Shown in pieces: positions 27,335-36,171 of a stretch of 64,000 nt of DNA. How positions within the stretch are numbered: the stretch's first letter is position 1; each line of letters begins with the position of its first letter. Position numbers and translations under genes: made by a program. Origin of the DNA: VRUE01 sp963796705 (lineage in GTDB: Bacteria > Actinomycetota > Thermoleophilia > Solirubrobacterales > 70-9); NCBI GenBank assembly GCA_963796705.1, contig CAWCMK010000002.1, forward strand, positions 587,036 to 651,035. The letters run 5' to 3'. The notes below the pieces were generated by a model. That model had not been told where the DNA came from. It ran no database searches and saw only the letters and a program-made list of their open reading frames with translations.

Positions 27335-28966
27335 ATGGCCGATCCCAGCATCGTCCGCTTCCGACGGGTCGTGGCCGCGGCCTACGCGCATCTCGATGAG
27401 CGCCGCGAGGAGGTCAACGACCTAAACGTCTTCCCGGTCGCAGACGGCGATACCGGCGACAACATGGCGATGACGATGCGCGCCGTGATGGAGGAGCTGG
27501 ATCACCTCGACGGCCAGGAGATCGATGAGATCGGGCGCACCGAGCTCGTCCAGGCCCTCGCCAGGGCAGCGCTGATGGGAGCCCGGGGCAACTCCGGCGT
27601 GATCCTCAGCCAGATCGTCCGCGGCGCCGCCGAGGAGCTGGCCAGCCGGCCGGGGGAGCTGATCGACCCGGTGCTCGTCGCCTCCGCCTTCGCCAGCGCC
27701 GCGGACGCCGCCTACGCCTCGGTCCGGGAACCCGCCGAGGGCACGATGCTGACCGTCTTTCGTGAGATGGCGCACTCGATAGCGCGTCAGCTGGCCCGCC
27801 TTGACGCCGACCGCCAGCGCCTTGACCGCGGCGTCAGCGAGGAGCAGCAGGATGCGATCCTCGCCGAGATCCTCGAGCGGGCGATCGCCGACGGCCAGAG
27901 CGCGGTGGAACGCACGCCCGAGCAGCTCGACGTGCTGCGCGAATCCGGCGTCGTCGATGCCGGCGGCTATGGCCTGGTTCTGATCCTGGCCGGCGTCGTC
28001 GCCGGTCTGCGCGGCGACGCCGGGGCGCCTCCGAGGGTCGACCACCAGGCGACGCCCCGCCTCAGCCGCCCCCACCACGCCGACAGCCGTTTCCGATACT
28101 GCACCAACTTCATCGTCTCCGGCAGCGGCCTGGGGACGCGCGATTTCCTGCCCCGGCTCGAGGCGCTCGGCGACTCGGTCCTGGTGGTCGGCGACGAGGC
28201 GACGCTCAAGGTTCACATTCACACCGACGAGCCGGAGGCGGCGGTGGCCCTCTTCGAGGGAGCTGGCAAGGTCAGCAACCTCGATGTCGGCGACATGCGC
28301 GAGCAGGTCGCCGAGCGCCGGGCCCGCCTCAGCGCCGGGCGCACCGGTGCCCTTGCGGTCGCGGCCGGCGGCGGTTTCGAGCGGCTCTTCGCCGAGCTCG
28401 GCGCCCACGTTGTGCCGGGCGGCGAGACGCTCAACCCCTCGACCTTCGAGCTGCTCGCCGGGATTCACGAGGTGGCGGCCGAGGAAGTCCTCGTCCTGCC
28501 GAGCTCCCCCAACGTGATCATGGCGGCCGAGGAGGCCTGCCGGCGCTCCGATAAGCCGGCCCGCGTCGTGCCCTCCCGCTCCCAGCAGGAGAGCCTCCTT
28601 GTGCTCGTCGAGCTCGACCCCGAGGCGGCGGCCGAGGAGAACGCGGAGCGCCTCGGGGCGGCCCTGGAGGGGATCGCCAGCGGCGGCGTCGCCGCGGCCG
28701 CCCGCGACGATGCTCAGGGGCGTTTTCGCAAAGGCGACGCGGTCGGCATCGCCGACGGTGAGATCGTCGCCTGGGGCGGCGCGGGCTCGACCCTGGCGGC
28801 GACGATCGAGCGCCTCGCCGAGGATGCGGAGATCGTCACCGTGATCGCCGGTGAGCGGGCGCCGATCCCGCTTGAGGAGATCGACACCCACGTTCCCGAC
28901 GGGGTCGAGATCGAGACGCACGATGGTGGGCAGCCCAGCTGGTGGTGGCTGCTGGCCTCCCAGTAA
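27335..28966 (+). CDS. fakA: DAK2-domain fatty acid kinase subunit A
   Basis: ATP-binding subunit that phosphorylates fatty acids carried by a DegV-type FakB partner. 543 aa. The N-terminal Dak2 domain has 'NVFPVADGDTGDNMAMTM' near residue 30, with the Asp residues that bind Mg-ATP, and 'GARGNSGVILSQI' near 82. A central domain and a C-terminal EDD-like domain follow. No fakB is seen in the window. It sits directly before recG, a conserved Gram-positive neighbourhood (usually rpmB-fakA-recG). Here two envelope genes separate it from rpmB. Confidence 0.88.
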   Translation: MADPSIVRFRRVVAAAYAHLDERREEVNDLNVFPVADGDTGDNMAMTMRAVMEELDHLDGQEIDEIGRTELVQALARAALMGARGNSGVILSQIVRGAAEELASRPGELIDPVLVASAFASAADAAYASVREPAEGTMLTVFREMAHSIARQLARLDADRQRLDRGVSEEQQDAILAEILERAIADGQSAVERTPEQLDVLRESGVVDAGGYGLVLILAGVVAGLRGDAGAPPRVDHQATPRLSRPHHADSRFRYCTNFIVSGSGLGTRDFLPRLEALGDSVLVVGDEATLKVHIHTDEPEAAVALFEGAGKVSNLDVGDMREQVAERRARLSAGRTGALAVAAGGGFERLFAELGAHVVPGGETLNPSTFELLAGIHEVAAEEVLVLPSSPNVIMAAEEACRRSDKPARVVPSRSQQESLLVLVELDPEAAAEENAERLGAALEGIASGGVAAAARDDAQGRFRKGDAVGIADGEIVAWGGAGSTLAATIERLAEDAEIVTVIAGERAPIPLEEIDTHVPDGVEIETHDGGQPSWWWLLASQ

Positions 28967-28969
28967 TTG

Positions 28970-31093
28970 GTGCGCTCCTTCGCCGGTGATTCTGAACTGA
29001 GCGCGACCGAGCTTCGCGCCGCCCCGGTGCACACGCCGCGCCCGAGTGCGCTCGAGGTTCCTCTGACCGAGCTCTCCGGGGTCGGGCCGAAGCTCGCGCG
29101 GGCGGCCGCCGACGCGGGTATCGCGACCCTCGGTGAGCTGCTGACCCGCCTTCCCCACAGCCACCGCGATCGGGTCGTGATCCCCCTCGCCGAGCTTCAG
29201 AGGGGGGCGACGGGAACCGTCGAGGTGCAGGTGTTGGGCAACCCGCCCCGACCCTTCCGACGCCGCGGTCTCTCGATCACCGCGGTCAAGGTCGGCGATG
29301 AATCCGCTTCCCTGCGGGCCAGCTGGTTCAACCAACCGTGGGTTGCTCCGAAGTTGACGCCCGGCGCCCGCCTCCTGCTGACGGGCTCGCGGGACGCCCG
29401 CGGCCTGCGGGTCTCCGAGTACGAATTTCTCTCCGGTGGCGACGCGGAAGCCGGCAGGTTTCTCCCCGTGCATCCGGCGACCGAGCGGCTGAAGCCGCGC
29501 CGGATCAGGGAATGGATCGAGCGGGCATTGCCGCTCGCGGCCAATCTGGTGGAGCCGCTGCCGGCCGAGCTGCGCGCCCGGCGGCGGCTGGCCGGGATCG
29601 CCGATGCGATTGCGGCGGTTCATTTTCCCGCGGCAGAGGCGGACCTTGAGGAGGCTCGTAGGAGGCTCAAGTTCGAGGATCTATTCCTCTACCAGGCGGT
29701 CCTCGCGACCCGCCGGGCCGCGCGCCGCTCGGCCGGGCCGGCGCCGCGTCTGGGCCGTCCGGGGGACCTGGTCGAGCGCTGGATCGGCTCGCTCCCCTTC
29801 GAGCCCACCGCCGATCAGCTCTCGGCCTGCGAGGACCTCGACGCCGATCTGGATTCCGGCGAGCCGATGGCACGGCTGCTGATGGGTGAGGTCGGTTCGG
29901 GCAAGACCGTGGTTGCCCTCTACGCGATGCTGCGGGCGCTGGAAGCGGGTTGCCAGGCGGTCCTGATGGCGCCGACCGAGACGCTCGCCGAGCAGCACGC
30001 GGCGACCCTTGACCGCCTGCTCGGGGCGGAGCCGATCCAGTTCACGCTGCTGACCGGGGCGACGCCGGCGCCGCGCCGCCGCGAGGCCCTCGGGCGGCTG
30101 GCCAGTGGTGAGCTTGGCCTCGCCGTGGGAACCCATGCGCTGATTGAGCCCGAGGTCCGCTTTGCGCGGCTCGGCGTCTGCGTCGTCGATGAGCAGCACC
30201 GCTTCGGCGTCGCCCAGCGGCGGGCGCTTGACGCAAAGGGGGTGGAGGGGATGGTGCCGCACGTCCTGCACATGACCGCGACGCCGATTCCCCGGACCCT
30301 CTCGCTGACCACCTACGGCGACCTCGAGACGACCGCGCTGAGTGAGCTGCCGGCCGGCCGCCGGCCGATCGAGACCCGGGTCGTCCCCGAGGCGGAGCGT
30401 TCCGGGGCCTACCAGCTCCTGCGCCGGCGGCTGGGAGAGGGTCGTCAGGCCTACGTCGTGTGTCCGCTCGTCTCGGAGTCCGAGAAGGTCGGTGGCAGGG
30501 CGGCCGAGCGGGAGGCCCAGCGGCTTGCCGAGGGCGAGCTGCGGGGCTTCGCGCTGGGCGTCCTGCATGGGCAGATGCCGACCCCCGCCAAGGCGGCTGC
30601 GATGCAGGCCTTCGCCGCGGGAGAGACCCAGGTGCTTGTTGCGACGACGGTGATCGAGGTCGGGATCGATGTTCCCAACGCCACCGTGATGATCATCGAG
30701 GGGGCCGAGCGCTACGGCGTCTCCCAACTGCACCAGTTGCGCGGTCGGGTCGGTCGCGGCGAGCACCAATCCCAGTGCCTGCTGTTCTGCGAAGGGGCCG
30801 GTGAGCTCGCCCGGCGTCGCCTCGACGCCGTGGCCGCGCACAATGACGGCTTCAGGCTGGCCGAGATCGACCTCGCCCTGCGCGGCGAGGGCGAGCTGCT
30901 GGGCACGCGCCAGCACGGCCTGCCGCGCTTTGCGGCGGCCGAGCTACCCGAGGACACGCCGCTGCTGCTCGCCGCTCGCGAGGAGCTGATGGTCCTGCTG
31001 CGCCGTCACGGCACCCTGGCGGCCCCCGAGCTGGGGCCGCTGCTGGTGGCCGCGCGGCGGCGCTTTGGGGTCGCTGATTCGATAACCATCTAG
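28970..31093 (+). CDS. recG: ATP-dependent DNA helicase RecG
   Basis: Remodels stalled replication forks and Holliday junctions. 707 aa: N-terminal wedge with an OB-fold, then helicase motifs Walker A 'GEVGSGKTVVALYAML' near residue 306, 'VDEQHRFGVAQR' (DEQH box) near 406, 'MTATPIPRTL' near 435, and the C-terminal 'QLRGRVGRGEHQS' near 587. GTG 28970 lies just after the fakA stop; TTG 28967 is an alternative. Followed by rsmD and coaD, as in many bacteria. Confidence 0.94.
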   Translation: MRSFAGDSELSATELRAAPVHTPRPSALEVPLTELSGVGPKLARAAADAGIATLGELLTRLPHSHRDRVVIPLAELQRGATGTVEVQVLGNPPRPFRRRGLSITAVKVGDESASLRASWFNQPWVAPKLTPGARLLLTGSRDARGLRVSEYEFLSGGDAEAGRFLPVHPATERLKPRRIREWIERALPLAANLVEPLPAELRARRRLAGIADAIAAVHFPAAEADLEEARRRLKFEDLFLYQAVLATRRAARRSAGPAPRLGRPGDLVERWIGSLPFEPTADQLSACEDLDADLDSGEPMARLLMGEVGSGKTVVALYAMLRALEAGCQAVLMAPTETLAEQHAATLDRLLGAEPIQFTLLTGATPAPRRREALGRLASGELGLAVGTHALIEPEVRFARLGVCVVDEQHRFGVAQRRALDAKGVEGMVPHVLHMTATPIPRTLSLTTYGDLETTALSELPAGRRPIETRVVPEAERSGAYQLLRRRLGEGRQAYVVCPLVSESEKVGGRAAEREAQRLAEGELRGFALGVLHGQMPTPAKAAAMQAFAAGETQVLVATTVIEVGIDVPNATVMIIEGAERYGVSQLHQLRGRVGRGEHQSQCLLFCEGAGELARRRLDAVAAHNDGFRLAEIDLALRGEGELLGTRQHGLPRFAAAELPEDTPLLLAAREELMVLLRRHGTLAAPELGPLLVAARRRFGVADSITI

Positions 31094-31095
31094 CG

Positions 31096-31647
31096 ATGAG
31101 GGTGATCGCCGGAGAGCTGAAGGGCCAGAGGCTGTTCGCCCCCCGCGGTCAGCGCGTGAGGCCGACCTCCGATCGGGTCCGCGAGGCGACCTTCTCGGCC
31201 CTCGGGGAGCGCGTGCTGGGGGCGCGGGTCCTCGATCTGTTCTGCGGCACCGGGGCGCTGGCGATCGAGGCGCTCTCGCGCGGCGCCGCCGCCGCGACGC
31301 TCGTCGACCGCGACACCCGGCCGGCGCTGGGCAACGTCGTGCGTCTCGGCCTCGGCGAACGCGCGCAGCTGGTACGGACCGATGTCGGACGCTGGCTCGC
31401 GGCCCGCGGCGCGGACCCCGAGGCGGCCGGCTTTGACCTCGTCTTCGTCGACGCCCCCTATAAACTCGCCGACCGCGTGGGGCAGGAACTCGAAACCCGG
31501 CTACCGGCGCTTCTCGTCCAGGGGGGCAGGGCGATCACCGAGAGCGGCGCCAGGCGCCCGCTGCGGCTCGGCTCGCTCGAGTGCCTGCGACAGCGCCGCT
31601 ACGGTGGAACCGAGGTCTCGATCTATCGCCGCTGGGGTGAGGGTTGA
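31096..31647 (+). CDS. rsmD: 16S rRNA (guanine966-N2)-methyltransferase
   Basis: Methylates G966 of 16S rRNA. 183 aa. The SAM-binding motif 'DLFCGTGALAIEALSRG' is near residue 50 and the catalytic motif reads 'VFVDAPYK' near 116, where the family usually has DPPY, so the first Pro is Ala. ATG 2 nt after recG. The last base of its stop is the first base of the coaD ATG. Confidence 0.92.
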   Translation: MRVIAGELKGQRLFAPRGQRVRPTSDRVREATFSALGERVLGARVLDLFCGTGALAIEALSRGAAAATLVDRDTRPALGNVVRLGLGERAQLVRTDVGRWLAARGADPEAAGFDLVFVDAPYKLADRVGQELETRLPALLVQGGRAITESGARRPLRLGSLECLRQRRYGGTEVSIYRRWGEG

Positions 31648-32147
31648 TGGAGCGCCCCGACGGCACGGTTGTCTGCCCCGGGAGCTATGACCCGGTGACC
31701 AACGGACACCTGGACATCATCAGCCGCACCTCGGTGGTCTTCAGGAGGGTGGTGGTCGGCGTCGTCAACAACCCGCTGCGAAAGCAGAAAACGCTGTTCA
31801 CGGCCGAGGAGCGCAAGACGTTCATCGAGGAAGCGACCGCCGAGCTGGCCAACGTCGAGGTGCGAATCTTCTCCAACCTGCTGGTCGAGTTCGCCCGCGA
31901 ACTCGAGGCGACCGCGATCGTCAAGGGGCTGCGGGCGATCTCCGACTTCGAGTATGAGTTTGAGATGGCCCAGCTGAATCGCAAGCTCGACCCCGGGATC
32001 GAGAGCATCTACGTGATTGCCTCCCCCCACTACAGCTTCCTCTCCTCGACCGGCGTCAAGGAAATGGCCACCTTCAGAGGCGATGTCTCCGACCTCGTGC
32101 CTGCCCCTGTGGCGGCCGCGATGGCGCAGCGCCTTGGCGATAGGTAG
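31647..32147 (+). CDS. coaD: Phosphopantetheine adenylyltransferase
   Basis: Fourth step of coenzyme A synthesis. 166 aa with the nucleotidyltransferase motif 'YDPVTNGHLDII' (the T/H-x-G-H signature) near residue 14, 'KGLRAISDFEYE' and 'SSTGVKEMATF' near the end. ATG 31647 overlaps the rsmD stop; the TTG three bases earlier is less likely. Confidence 0.94.
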   Translation: MERPDGTVVCPGSYDPVTNGHLDIISRTSVVFRRVVVGVVNNPLRKQKTLFTAEERKTFIEEATAELANVEVRIFSNLLVEFARELEATAIVKGLRAISDFEYEFEMAQLNRKLDPGIESIYVIASPHYSFLSSTGVKEMATFRGDVSDLVPAPVAAAMAQRLGDR

Positions 32148-32252
32148 GCTTTCGGACGGAATAGCCGCCGTGGGCGAGAGTTTGCAAAAAGCCGAGGAAA
32201 TCGCGGCTTCTTCACCAAAAGTGGCTCCGGCACGTAGGCTTACGACCTGCTG

Positions 32253-32732
32253 ATGGACGTTCTGGTCCTTATAGACAAGCTGGACGATGTCGTCCACAAC
32301 GCCCGTGCCGTGCCGCTCACGGACCAGGTGCGCGTGGATCGCGAGGAGATCTACGATCTCCTCGATCAGATGCGCGCGACGATCCCAGAGGAGATCAAGC
32401 AGGCGCGCTGGATCGTCAAGGAGCGGCAGGAGATGCTGGCCGAGGCCAAACGCGAGGCCGAGCGGATCGTGCGCGAGGCGCGCGAGCAGCAGGCTCGGCT
32501 GATCTCTGATGAAGAGGTCACCAAGCAGGCCGAGCGCGCCGCCGACGAGATCGTCGAGGACGCGCGCACCCGTGAGCGGGAGATCCGGCTCGGCGCCGAG
32601 GACTACGCCGACGAGATCCTCAACACCCTCGAGGTCAACCTCCAGAAGTTCCTCGCCGCCGTGCAGCGCGGCCGCGATCGGCTCGCGGGTCGAGACGAGG
32701 AACCCGTCGCCGAACTCGACGAGCAGCAGTAG
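32253..32732 (+). CDS. Coiled-coil protein (DivIVA/ATP-synthase-b-like)
   Basis: A 159-residue soluble protein. After about 55 residues containing 'VREEIYDLLDQMR'-like sequence ('VDREEIYDLLDQMRATIPEE'), a long Ala/Glu/Arg-rich stretch (about 55-145) has heptad-like spacing ('AKREAERIVREAREQQ'), so it is probably one long coiled coil. Similar small proteins follow coaD in other actinobacteria and have been linked to DivIVA-type cell-pole or envelope growth roles; that link is inference. The preceding 105 nt contain TAGGCT and TACGAC near the ATG, but neither fits the N6-7 rule exactly. Confidence 0.65.
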   Translation: MDVLVLIDKLDDVVHNARAVPLTDQVRVDREEIYDLLDQMRATIPEEIKQARWIVKERQEMLAEAKREAERIVREAREQQARLISDEEVTKQAERAADEIVEDARTREREIRLGAEDYADEILNTLEVNLQKFLAAVQRGRDRLAGRDEEPVAELDEQQ

Positions 32733-32773
32733 CCAACGCCCAAAACTCGGGGTGCGCCTCCCGGCCGCGAGGC

Positions 32774-33298
32774 CTAATCCAGCTTCAGCTGCCTGAGCTT
32801 GGCCCAGCGAGGATCGGGCGAGCTGCCGTGATCGTGCTCGCTGGGGTCGGCGTCGTTGAGCGACGCGCCGCAGACCGGGCACAGTCCGGCGCACTCGGCC
32901 CGGCAGAGGAGCGTGGAGGGAACCGCGAGGATCGCCGCATCGTGGGCCCAGCGGCCCAGGTCGAGGCGATGGCCGCCGCGGTCGACGTAGGGGCTGTGCA
33001 GCTCTTCGTCCTCGCTGTCGCGCTGGTCGACCTCGCGCGCCTCAACCTCAAGCTCGACCCGGGCTGGGTCAAGACAGCGCAAGCAGGGACCCTTGAGGGT
33101 CACCGTGAAGCGCAGGTGAAAGGCGTGGCCGCGACTGGGCCGCGAGACATCGAGCCGGACCGCCGTCGGGTCGGGCTCCAGTTGATAGTGCTGTCCGCCC
33201 AGCTCGATTTCTCCCAGGAACACCGGGATCTGCAGGCGAGTGCCCTCACCGAAGCCGAGCGAGAGCCGATCGAGGTCGATGATGTTGGAAGATTGCAC
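32774..33298 (-). CDS. yceD: YceD-like DUF177 protein
   Basis: A 174-residue protein of the YceD/DUF177 family, linked in other bacteria and plants to 23S rRNA accumulation. The family's cysteine region is clear: 'CLRCLDP' near residue 74 and 'CRAECAGLCPVCGASLN' near 131, probably a zinc site. It usually sits directly before rpmF on the same strand. Here it is on the opposite strand, with a small methyltransferase between it and rpmF. TAACCT lies 9 nt before the GTG. Confidence 0.82.
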   Translation of the reverse strand: MQSSNIIDLDRLSLGFGEGTRLQIPVFLGEIELGGQHYQLEPDPTAVRLDVSRPSRGHAFHLRFTVTLKGPCLRCLDPARVELEVEAREVDQRDSEDEELHSPYVDRGGHRLDLGRWAHDAAILAVPSTLLCRAECAGLCPVCGASLNDADPSEHDHGSSPDPRWAKLRQLKLD

Positions 33299-33317
33299 CC
33301 TGCGACGAGGTTAGGCG

Positions 33318-33812
33318 ATGGGCCAATTCGACTGGACACCCGACGAGTACCTGGAGCGAATTCGCAGGCGTGTGCCGCGCTACGAGGAGCTGCAGGAGCA
33401 GGCCGTTGCGGCGATCCCGTTCCCGCCCGAGCGGGTTCTGGAGCTGGGAATGGGGACCGGTGAGACGACCCGGCGGCTGATCGAGGCCTACCCCGAGGCC
33501 TGGGTGATCGGCCTTGACTCGAGCCCCGACATGGTCTTCCGGGCCCGCCAGACCTATGACGACGTGCAGCTTGCGCGCATGGAGGATCCGCTTCCCGATG
33601 GCCCCTGGGACCTGGTCATCTCGGTGCTCTCAATCGGGGAGCTCGATGCGGTCCAGCGGCGGGCGCTGTTCCGGCGCGTGCGCGAGCAATCGCGTGCCCT
33701 GGTCCTGGGCGATGTCTTTGAGCCGGGGGAGCTCGAGGACGCGCTGGAGGGCTCGGGGGGAGAGGTCGTCTGGCAAGCTGAGGGACTGGCGGTCCTGCGC
33801 GCGGTCTATTGA
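33318..33812 (+). CDS. Class I SAM-dependent methyltransferase
   Basis: A 164-residue compact Rossmann methyltransferase. Motif I is 'VLELGMGTGETTRRLIEAYP' near residue 40, followed by 'VIGLDSSPDMVFRAR' (motif II acidic residue) and 'PWDLVISVLSIGELD' (motif IV). The substrate is unknown. Its ATG is only 19 bp from the divergent yceD start, and it ends 28 nt before rpmF. Confidence 0.78.
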   Translation: MGQFDWTPDEYLERIRRRVPRYEELQEQAVAAIPFPPERVLELGMGTGETTRRLIEAYPEAWVIGLDSSPDMVFRARQTYDDVQLARMEDPLPDGPWDLVISVLSIGELDAVQRRALFRRVREQSRALVLGDVFEPGELEDALEGSGGEVVWQAEGLAVLRAVY

Positions 33813-33824
33813 GCCGCGCCCCGC

Positions 33825-33830
33825 TACCAT
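33825..33830 (+). promoter_or_regulatory. -10 box of rpmF
   Basis: TACCAT, 10 nt before the rpmF ATG, so the leader would be only a few bases. The same TACCAT hexamer precedes rpmB and rplS. Confidence 0.4.
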
Positions 33831-33840
33831 TCCGCGACCG

Positions 33841-34056
33841 ATGGCAGTTCCAAAGAAGAGAACCTCCAGCGCCCGTCGCGATAAGCGACGCGCCAATCAC
33901 AAGGCCGGCAAGCCGCGGCTGAATAGCTGCCCGCGGTGTCACAGCCCGCGCCTGCCGCACCGGGTCTGTCCCACCTGCGGCACCTACGCCGGGCGCGAGG
34001 TGATCTCGCAGGCGCCGATCGACCCGACGGCGGGCGCCACCGACAACCAGGAGTGA
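33841..34056 (+). CDS. rpmF: Large ribosomal subunit protein L32 (zinc-binding form)
   Basis: 71 aa. N-terminus 'MAVPKKRTSSARRDKRR' is typical for L32, and 'CPRCHSPRLPHRVCPTCG' supplies four zinc-ligating cysteines. The last base of its stop is the A of the plsX ATG, the normal rpmF-plsX arrangement. Confidence 0.95.
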   Translation: MAVPKKRTSSARRDKRRANHKAGKPRLNSCPRCHSPRLPHRVCPTCGTYAGREVISQAPIDPTAGATDNQE

Positions 34057-35102
34057 TGCCGGCTCCAAAGGGGGGCGAGGTGACCGTCGCCCTCGACGGC
34101 TTCGGCGCCGAGCAGGGGTTTGAGGTGCTCGCCGAGGGGGCTCGCCGGGCCGCGGCCAGCGGGATCTCGGTGCGGGTCTTCGGTCCGCCCGCCGAGCTCG
34201 GGCTAGAGGAGGAGTCGGGCATCGAGGTCATCGCCACCGAGGAGTGGATCGGCAACGAGGAGGACGCCGTCTCGGCGGTCCGCGGGCGAACCGCGGCCTC
34301 GGTCGTGCGCGCCGCCGGGTCGGTGGCCGAGGGCGGCGCCGATGCCCTGGTCAGCCACGGTTCGACCGGGGCGACGATGGCGGCGGCGACCTTCGGCCTG
34401 CGGCGTTTGCGCGGCGTGCAGAGGCCTGCGCTCGCGGTGCGACTGCCGGTGCCGGGCCGGCCCGTGCTCTTCCTCGATGTCGGGGCAAACGTCGAGGTGC
34501 GCGCCCAGCACCTGGTCCAGTTCGGCTTCCTCGGCGCCGCCTTCAGCCAGGCGGTGCTTGGCGTCGAGCGACCTAGCGTCGCTCTGCTGTCGGTCGGAGA
34601 GGAGGCCGGCAAGGGGCGGCAGGAGGTCGCCAGCGCGCACGCGATGCTCGCCAAAGCGCCGGGAATCTCGTTTGCCGGCAACGTCGAGGGAGGGGATCTG
34701 CCGGGCTCCGTTGCCGATGTGGTCATCACCGACGGGTTCACCGGCAACGTCGCCCTGAAGCTGATGGAGGGGACCGTCAAGAAGGTCACCACCGCGATTC
34801 GTGACGCCGCCCGTTCCAATCCGCTTGCCGCGACGGGAGGCTTGCTGATGAGGCCGGCGCTTGCGGGGCTGCGACGCGACCTCCACCCCGACACGACGGG
34901 CGGCGCGATCCTGCTCGGGCTACGGCAGATCGCGGTCGTCGGTCACGGCAGCGCCGGGGCGGAGGGAATCGCCAACTCGGTCCGCCTGGCGGCTCGCTGC
35001 GTGGATGTGGACGCGGTTCGACGCACCGCCGCGCTGCTGCGCGAGGGCGGCGCCGCTCGGGCCGCCCTCGCCGGGCGTGACACGGAGGCGGGCGACGCGT
35101 GA
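34056..35102 (+). CDS. plsX: Phosphate acyltransferase PlsX
   Basis: Converts acyl-ACP to acyl-phosphate for phospholipid synthesis. 348 aa with 'SHGSTGATMAAATFGL' near residue 100, 'LDVGANVEVRAQHLVQFG' near 139, 'LLSVGEEAGKG' and 'VVITDGFTGNVALKLMEGT' near 225. The N-terminal strand reads 'VALDGFGAEQGF' where the family normally has a 'DAMGGD' type sequence, so that loop is diverged. Sits between rpmF and acpP, as is common. Confidence 0.92.
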   Translation: MPAPKGGEVTVALDGFGAEQGFEVLAEGARRAAASGISVRVFGPPAELGLEEESGIEVIATEEWIGNEEDAVSAVRGRTAASVVRAAGSVAEGGADALVSHGSTGATMAAATFGLRRLRGVQRPALAVRLPVPGRPVLFLDVGANVEVRAQHLVQFGFLGAAFSQAVLGVERPSVALLSVGEEAGKGRQEVASAHAMLAKAPGISFAGNVEGGDLPGSVADVVITDGFTGNVALKLMEGTVKKVTTAIRDAARSNPLAATGGLLMRPALAGLRRDLHPDTTGGAILLGLRQIAVVGHGSAGAEGIANSVRLAARCVDVDAVRRTAALLREGGAARAALAGRDTEAGDA

Positions 35103-35115
35103 TAGGAAATCAGCG

Positions 35116-35364
35116 ATGACCAAGGACGAAGTCCTCACCCTGGTCCGCGAGCATCTGGCCGAGGAGCTCGAAGTCGAGGTCGGCACGATCGGCGAGCAGA
35201 CCCGCTTCAAGGAGGACCTCGACGCTGACTCGCTCGATCTCTACGAGCTGGTGATGGAGCTCGAGGACAACTACGGCGTCTCGGTCTCCGAGGAGCAGGC
35301 GGCCCGGATCCAGACGGTCGGCGACGCGGTCAGCTTCGTCCTCGAGCACACGACGGCACCCTGA
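35116..35364 (+). CDS. acpP: Acyl carrier protein
   Basis: 82 aa acidic carrier of fatty acid synthesis. The phosphopantetheine site is 'DLDADSLDLYELVMELED' with the attachment Ser near residue 37. ATG follows AGGAAATCAGCG. Located after plsX and before rnc, a classic lipid/RNA-processing neighbourhood. Confidence 0.94.
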   Translation: MTKDEVLTLVREHLAEELEVEVGTIGEQTRFKEDLDADSLDLYELVMELEDNYGVSVSEEQAARIQTVGDAVSFVLEHTTAP

Positions 35365-35449
35365 GCGTGCGGGCCTCACGACGCCCGTCCAAATCCAGAG
35401 TGCCGAATGCGGACGCGGAGGCGAGCCGGCGGCGGGGAGGCCGACTCTC

Positions 35450-36145
35450 GTGAGTGCCACAGAGTCGCGGCAGGGCAAATTGGCGGCCCTGATCCTCGAG
35501 CTGCCGGAGGCGCTCCGCTCGCAGGCCCTGACCCACGCGACCTGGACGGATGACCGCCAGGGCTCCTACGAGCGGCTCGCCTATCTCGGCGACAGCGTCC
35601 TCGCCCTGGCCCTGGCCGCCAGCCTGATCGAGCGCTTCCCGGCGGTCACCGCGGGCGGCCTGACGAAGATCCACAACCAGGCGGTCAGCGGGGTCTCCTG
35701 TGCGGAGGTCGGTCGGCGCCTCGGGGTGCCGCAGATGCTGCGTGAGGCCCAGTCCCACGGCGAGACGGCGATTCCGGCCGAGACACTGCTCGGCGGCGCC
35801 CGGGCGCTTCCCGAGGTGACCGAGGCGCTGATCGGCGCCAGCTTTCTCGCCTTCGGCTTTGATCGCACCGCCGCCGCGGTGGTCGATGCCTTCGCGGAGC
35901 AGATCGAGGCCGCCGCCCGATCGCCGATCGACAACAAGTCGACCCTGCAAGAGCAGCTGGCCCGGCGGGGTGCGCGCGTAAGCTATGAGGTGGTCGAGGA
36001 ATCGGGGCCGCCGCACCGGCGCACCTTCGAGGTGCGGGCGCTGGTCGGCTCTGAGGAGGTGGGCCGCGGCCGCGGCCGCAGCAAGAAGGTCGCCGAGCAG
36101 GCGGCCGCCGAGGAGGCTCTGGGCCGCATCCGGAGCCGGGGTTAG
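35450..36145 (+). CDS. rnc: Ribonuclease III-like protein with altered catalytic residues
   Basis: Double-strand RNA endonuclease family, 231 aa, GTG start. The N-terminal endonuclease domain carries the signature as 'ERLAYLGDSVL' (residues 41-51): the position of E. coli Glu41 is Ala44 here, while Glu41 and Asp48 match E. coli Glu38 and Asp45. The second metal motif reads 'PEVTEALIGA', so E. coli Asp114 corresponds to Glu122, and Glu117 to Glu125. The C-terminal dsRNA-binding domain (about 160-228, 'KSTLQEQLARRG' and 'KKVAEQAAAEEAL') looks intact. It may cleave with altered metal use or act mainly as a binder. Confidence 0.9.
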   Translation: MSATESRQGKLAALILELPEALRSQALTHATWTDDRQGSYERLAYLGDSVLALALAASLIERFPAVTAGGLTKIHNQAVSGVSCAEVGRRLGVPQMLREAQSHGETAIPAETLLGGARALPEVTEALIGASFLAFGFDRTAAAVVDAFAEQIEAAARSPIDNKSTLQEQLARRGARVSYEVVEESGPPHRRTFEVRALVGSEEVGRGRGRSKKVAEQAAAEEALGRIRSRG

Positions 36146-36171
36146 GGTCCGGCCAGGGAGAGCTATCCAAG

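Noticed and set aside
32182..32220. Terminator between coaD and the coiled-coil gene
   Set aside because: AAGCCG/CGGCTT arms exist but the stem is only 6 bp and is not followed by a T-run.
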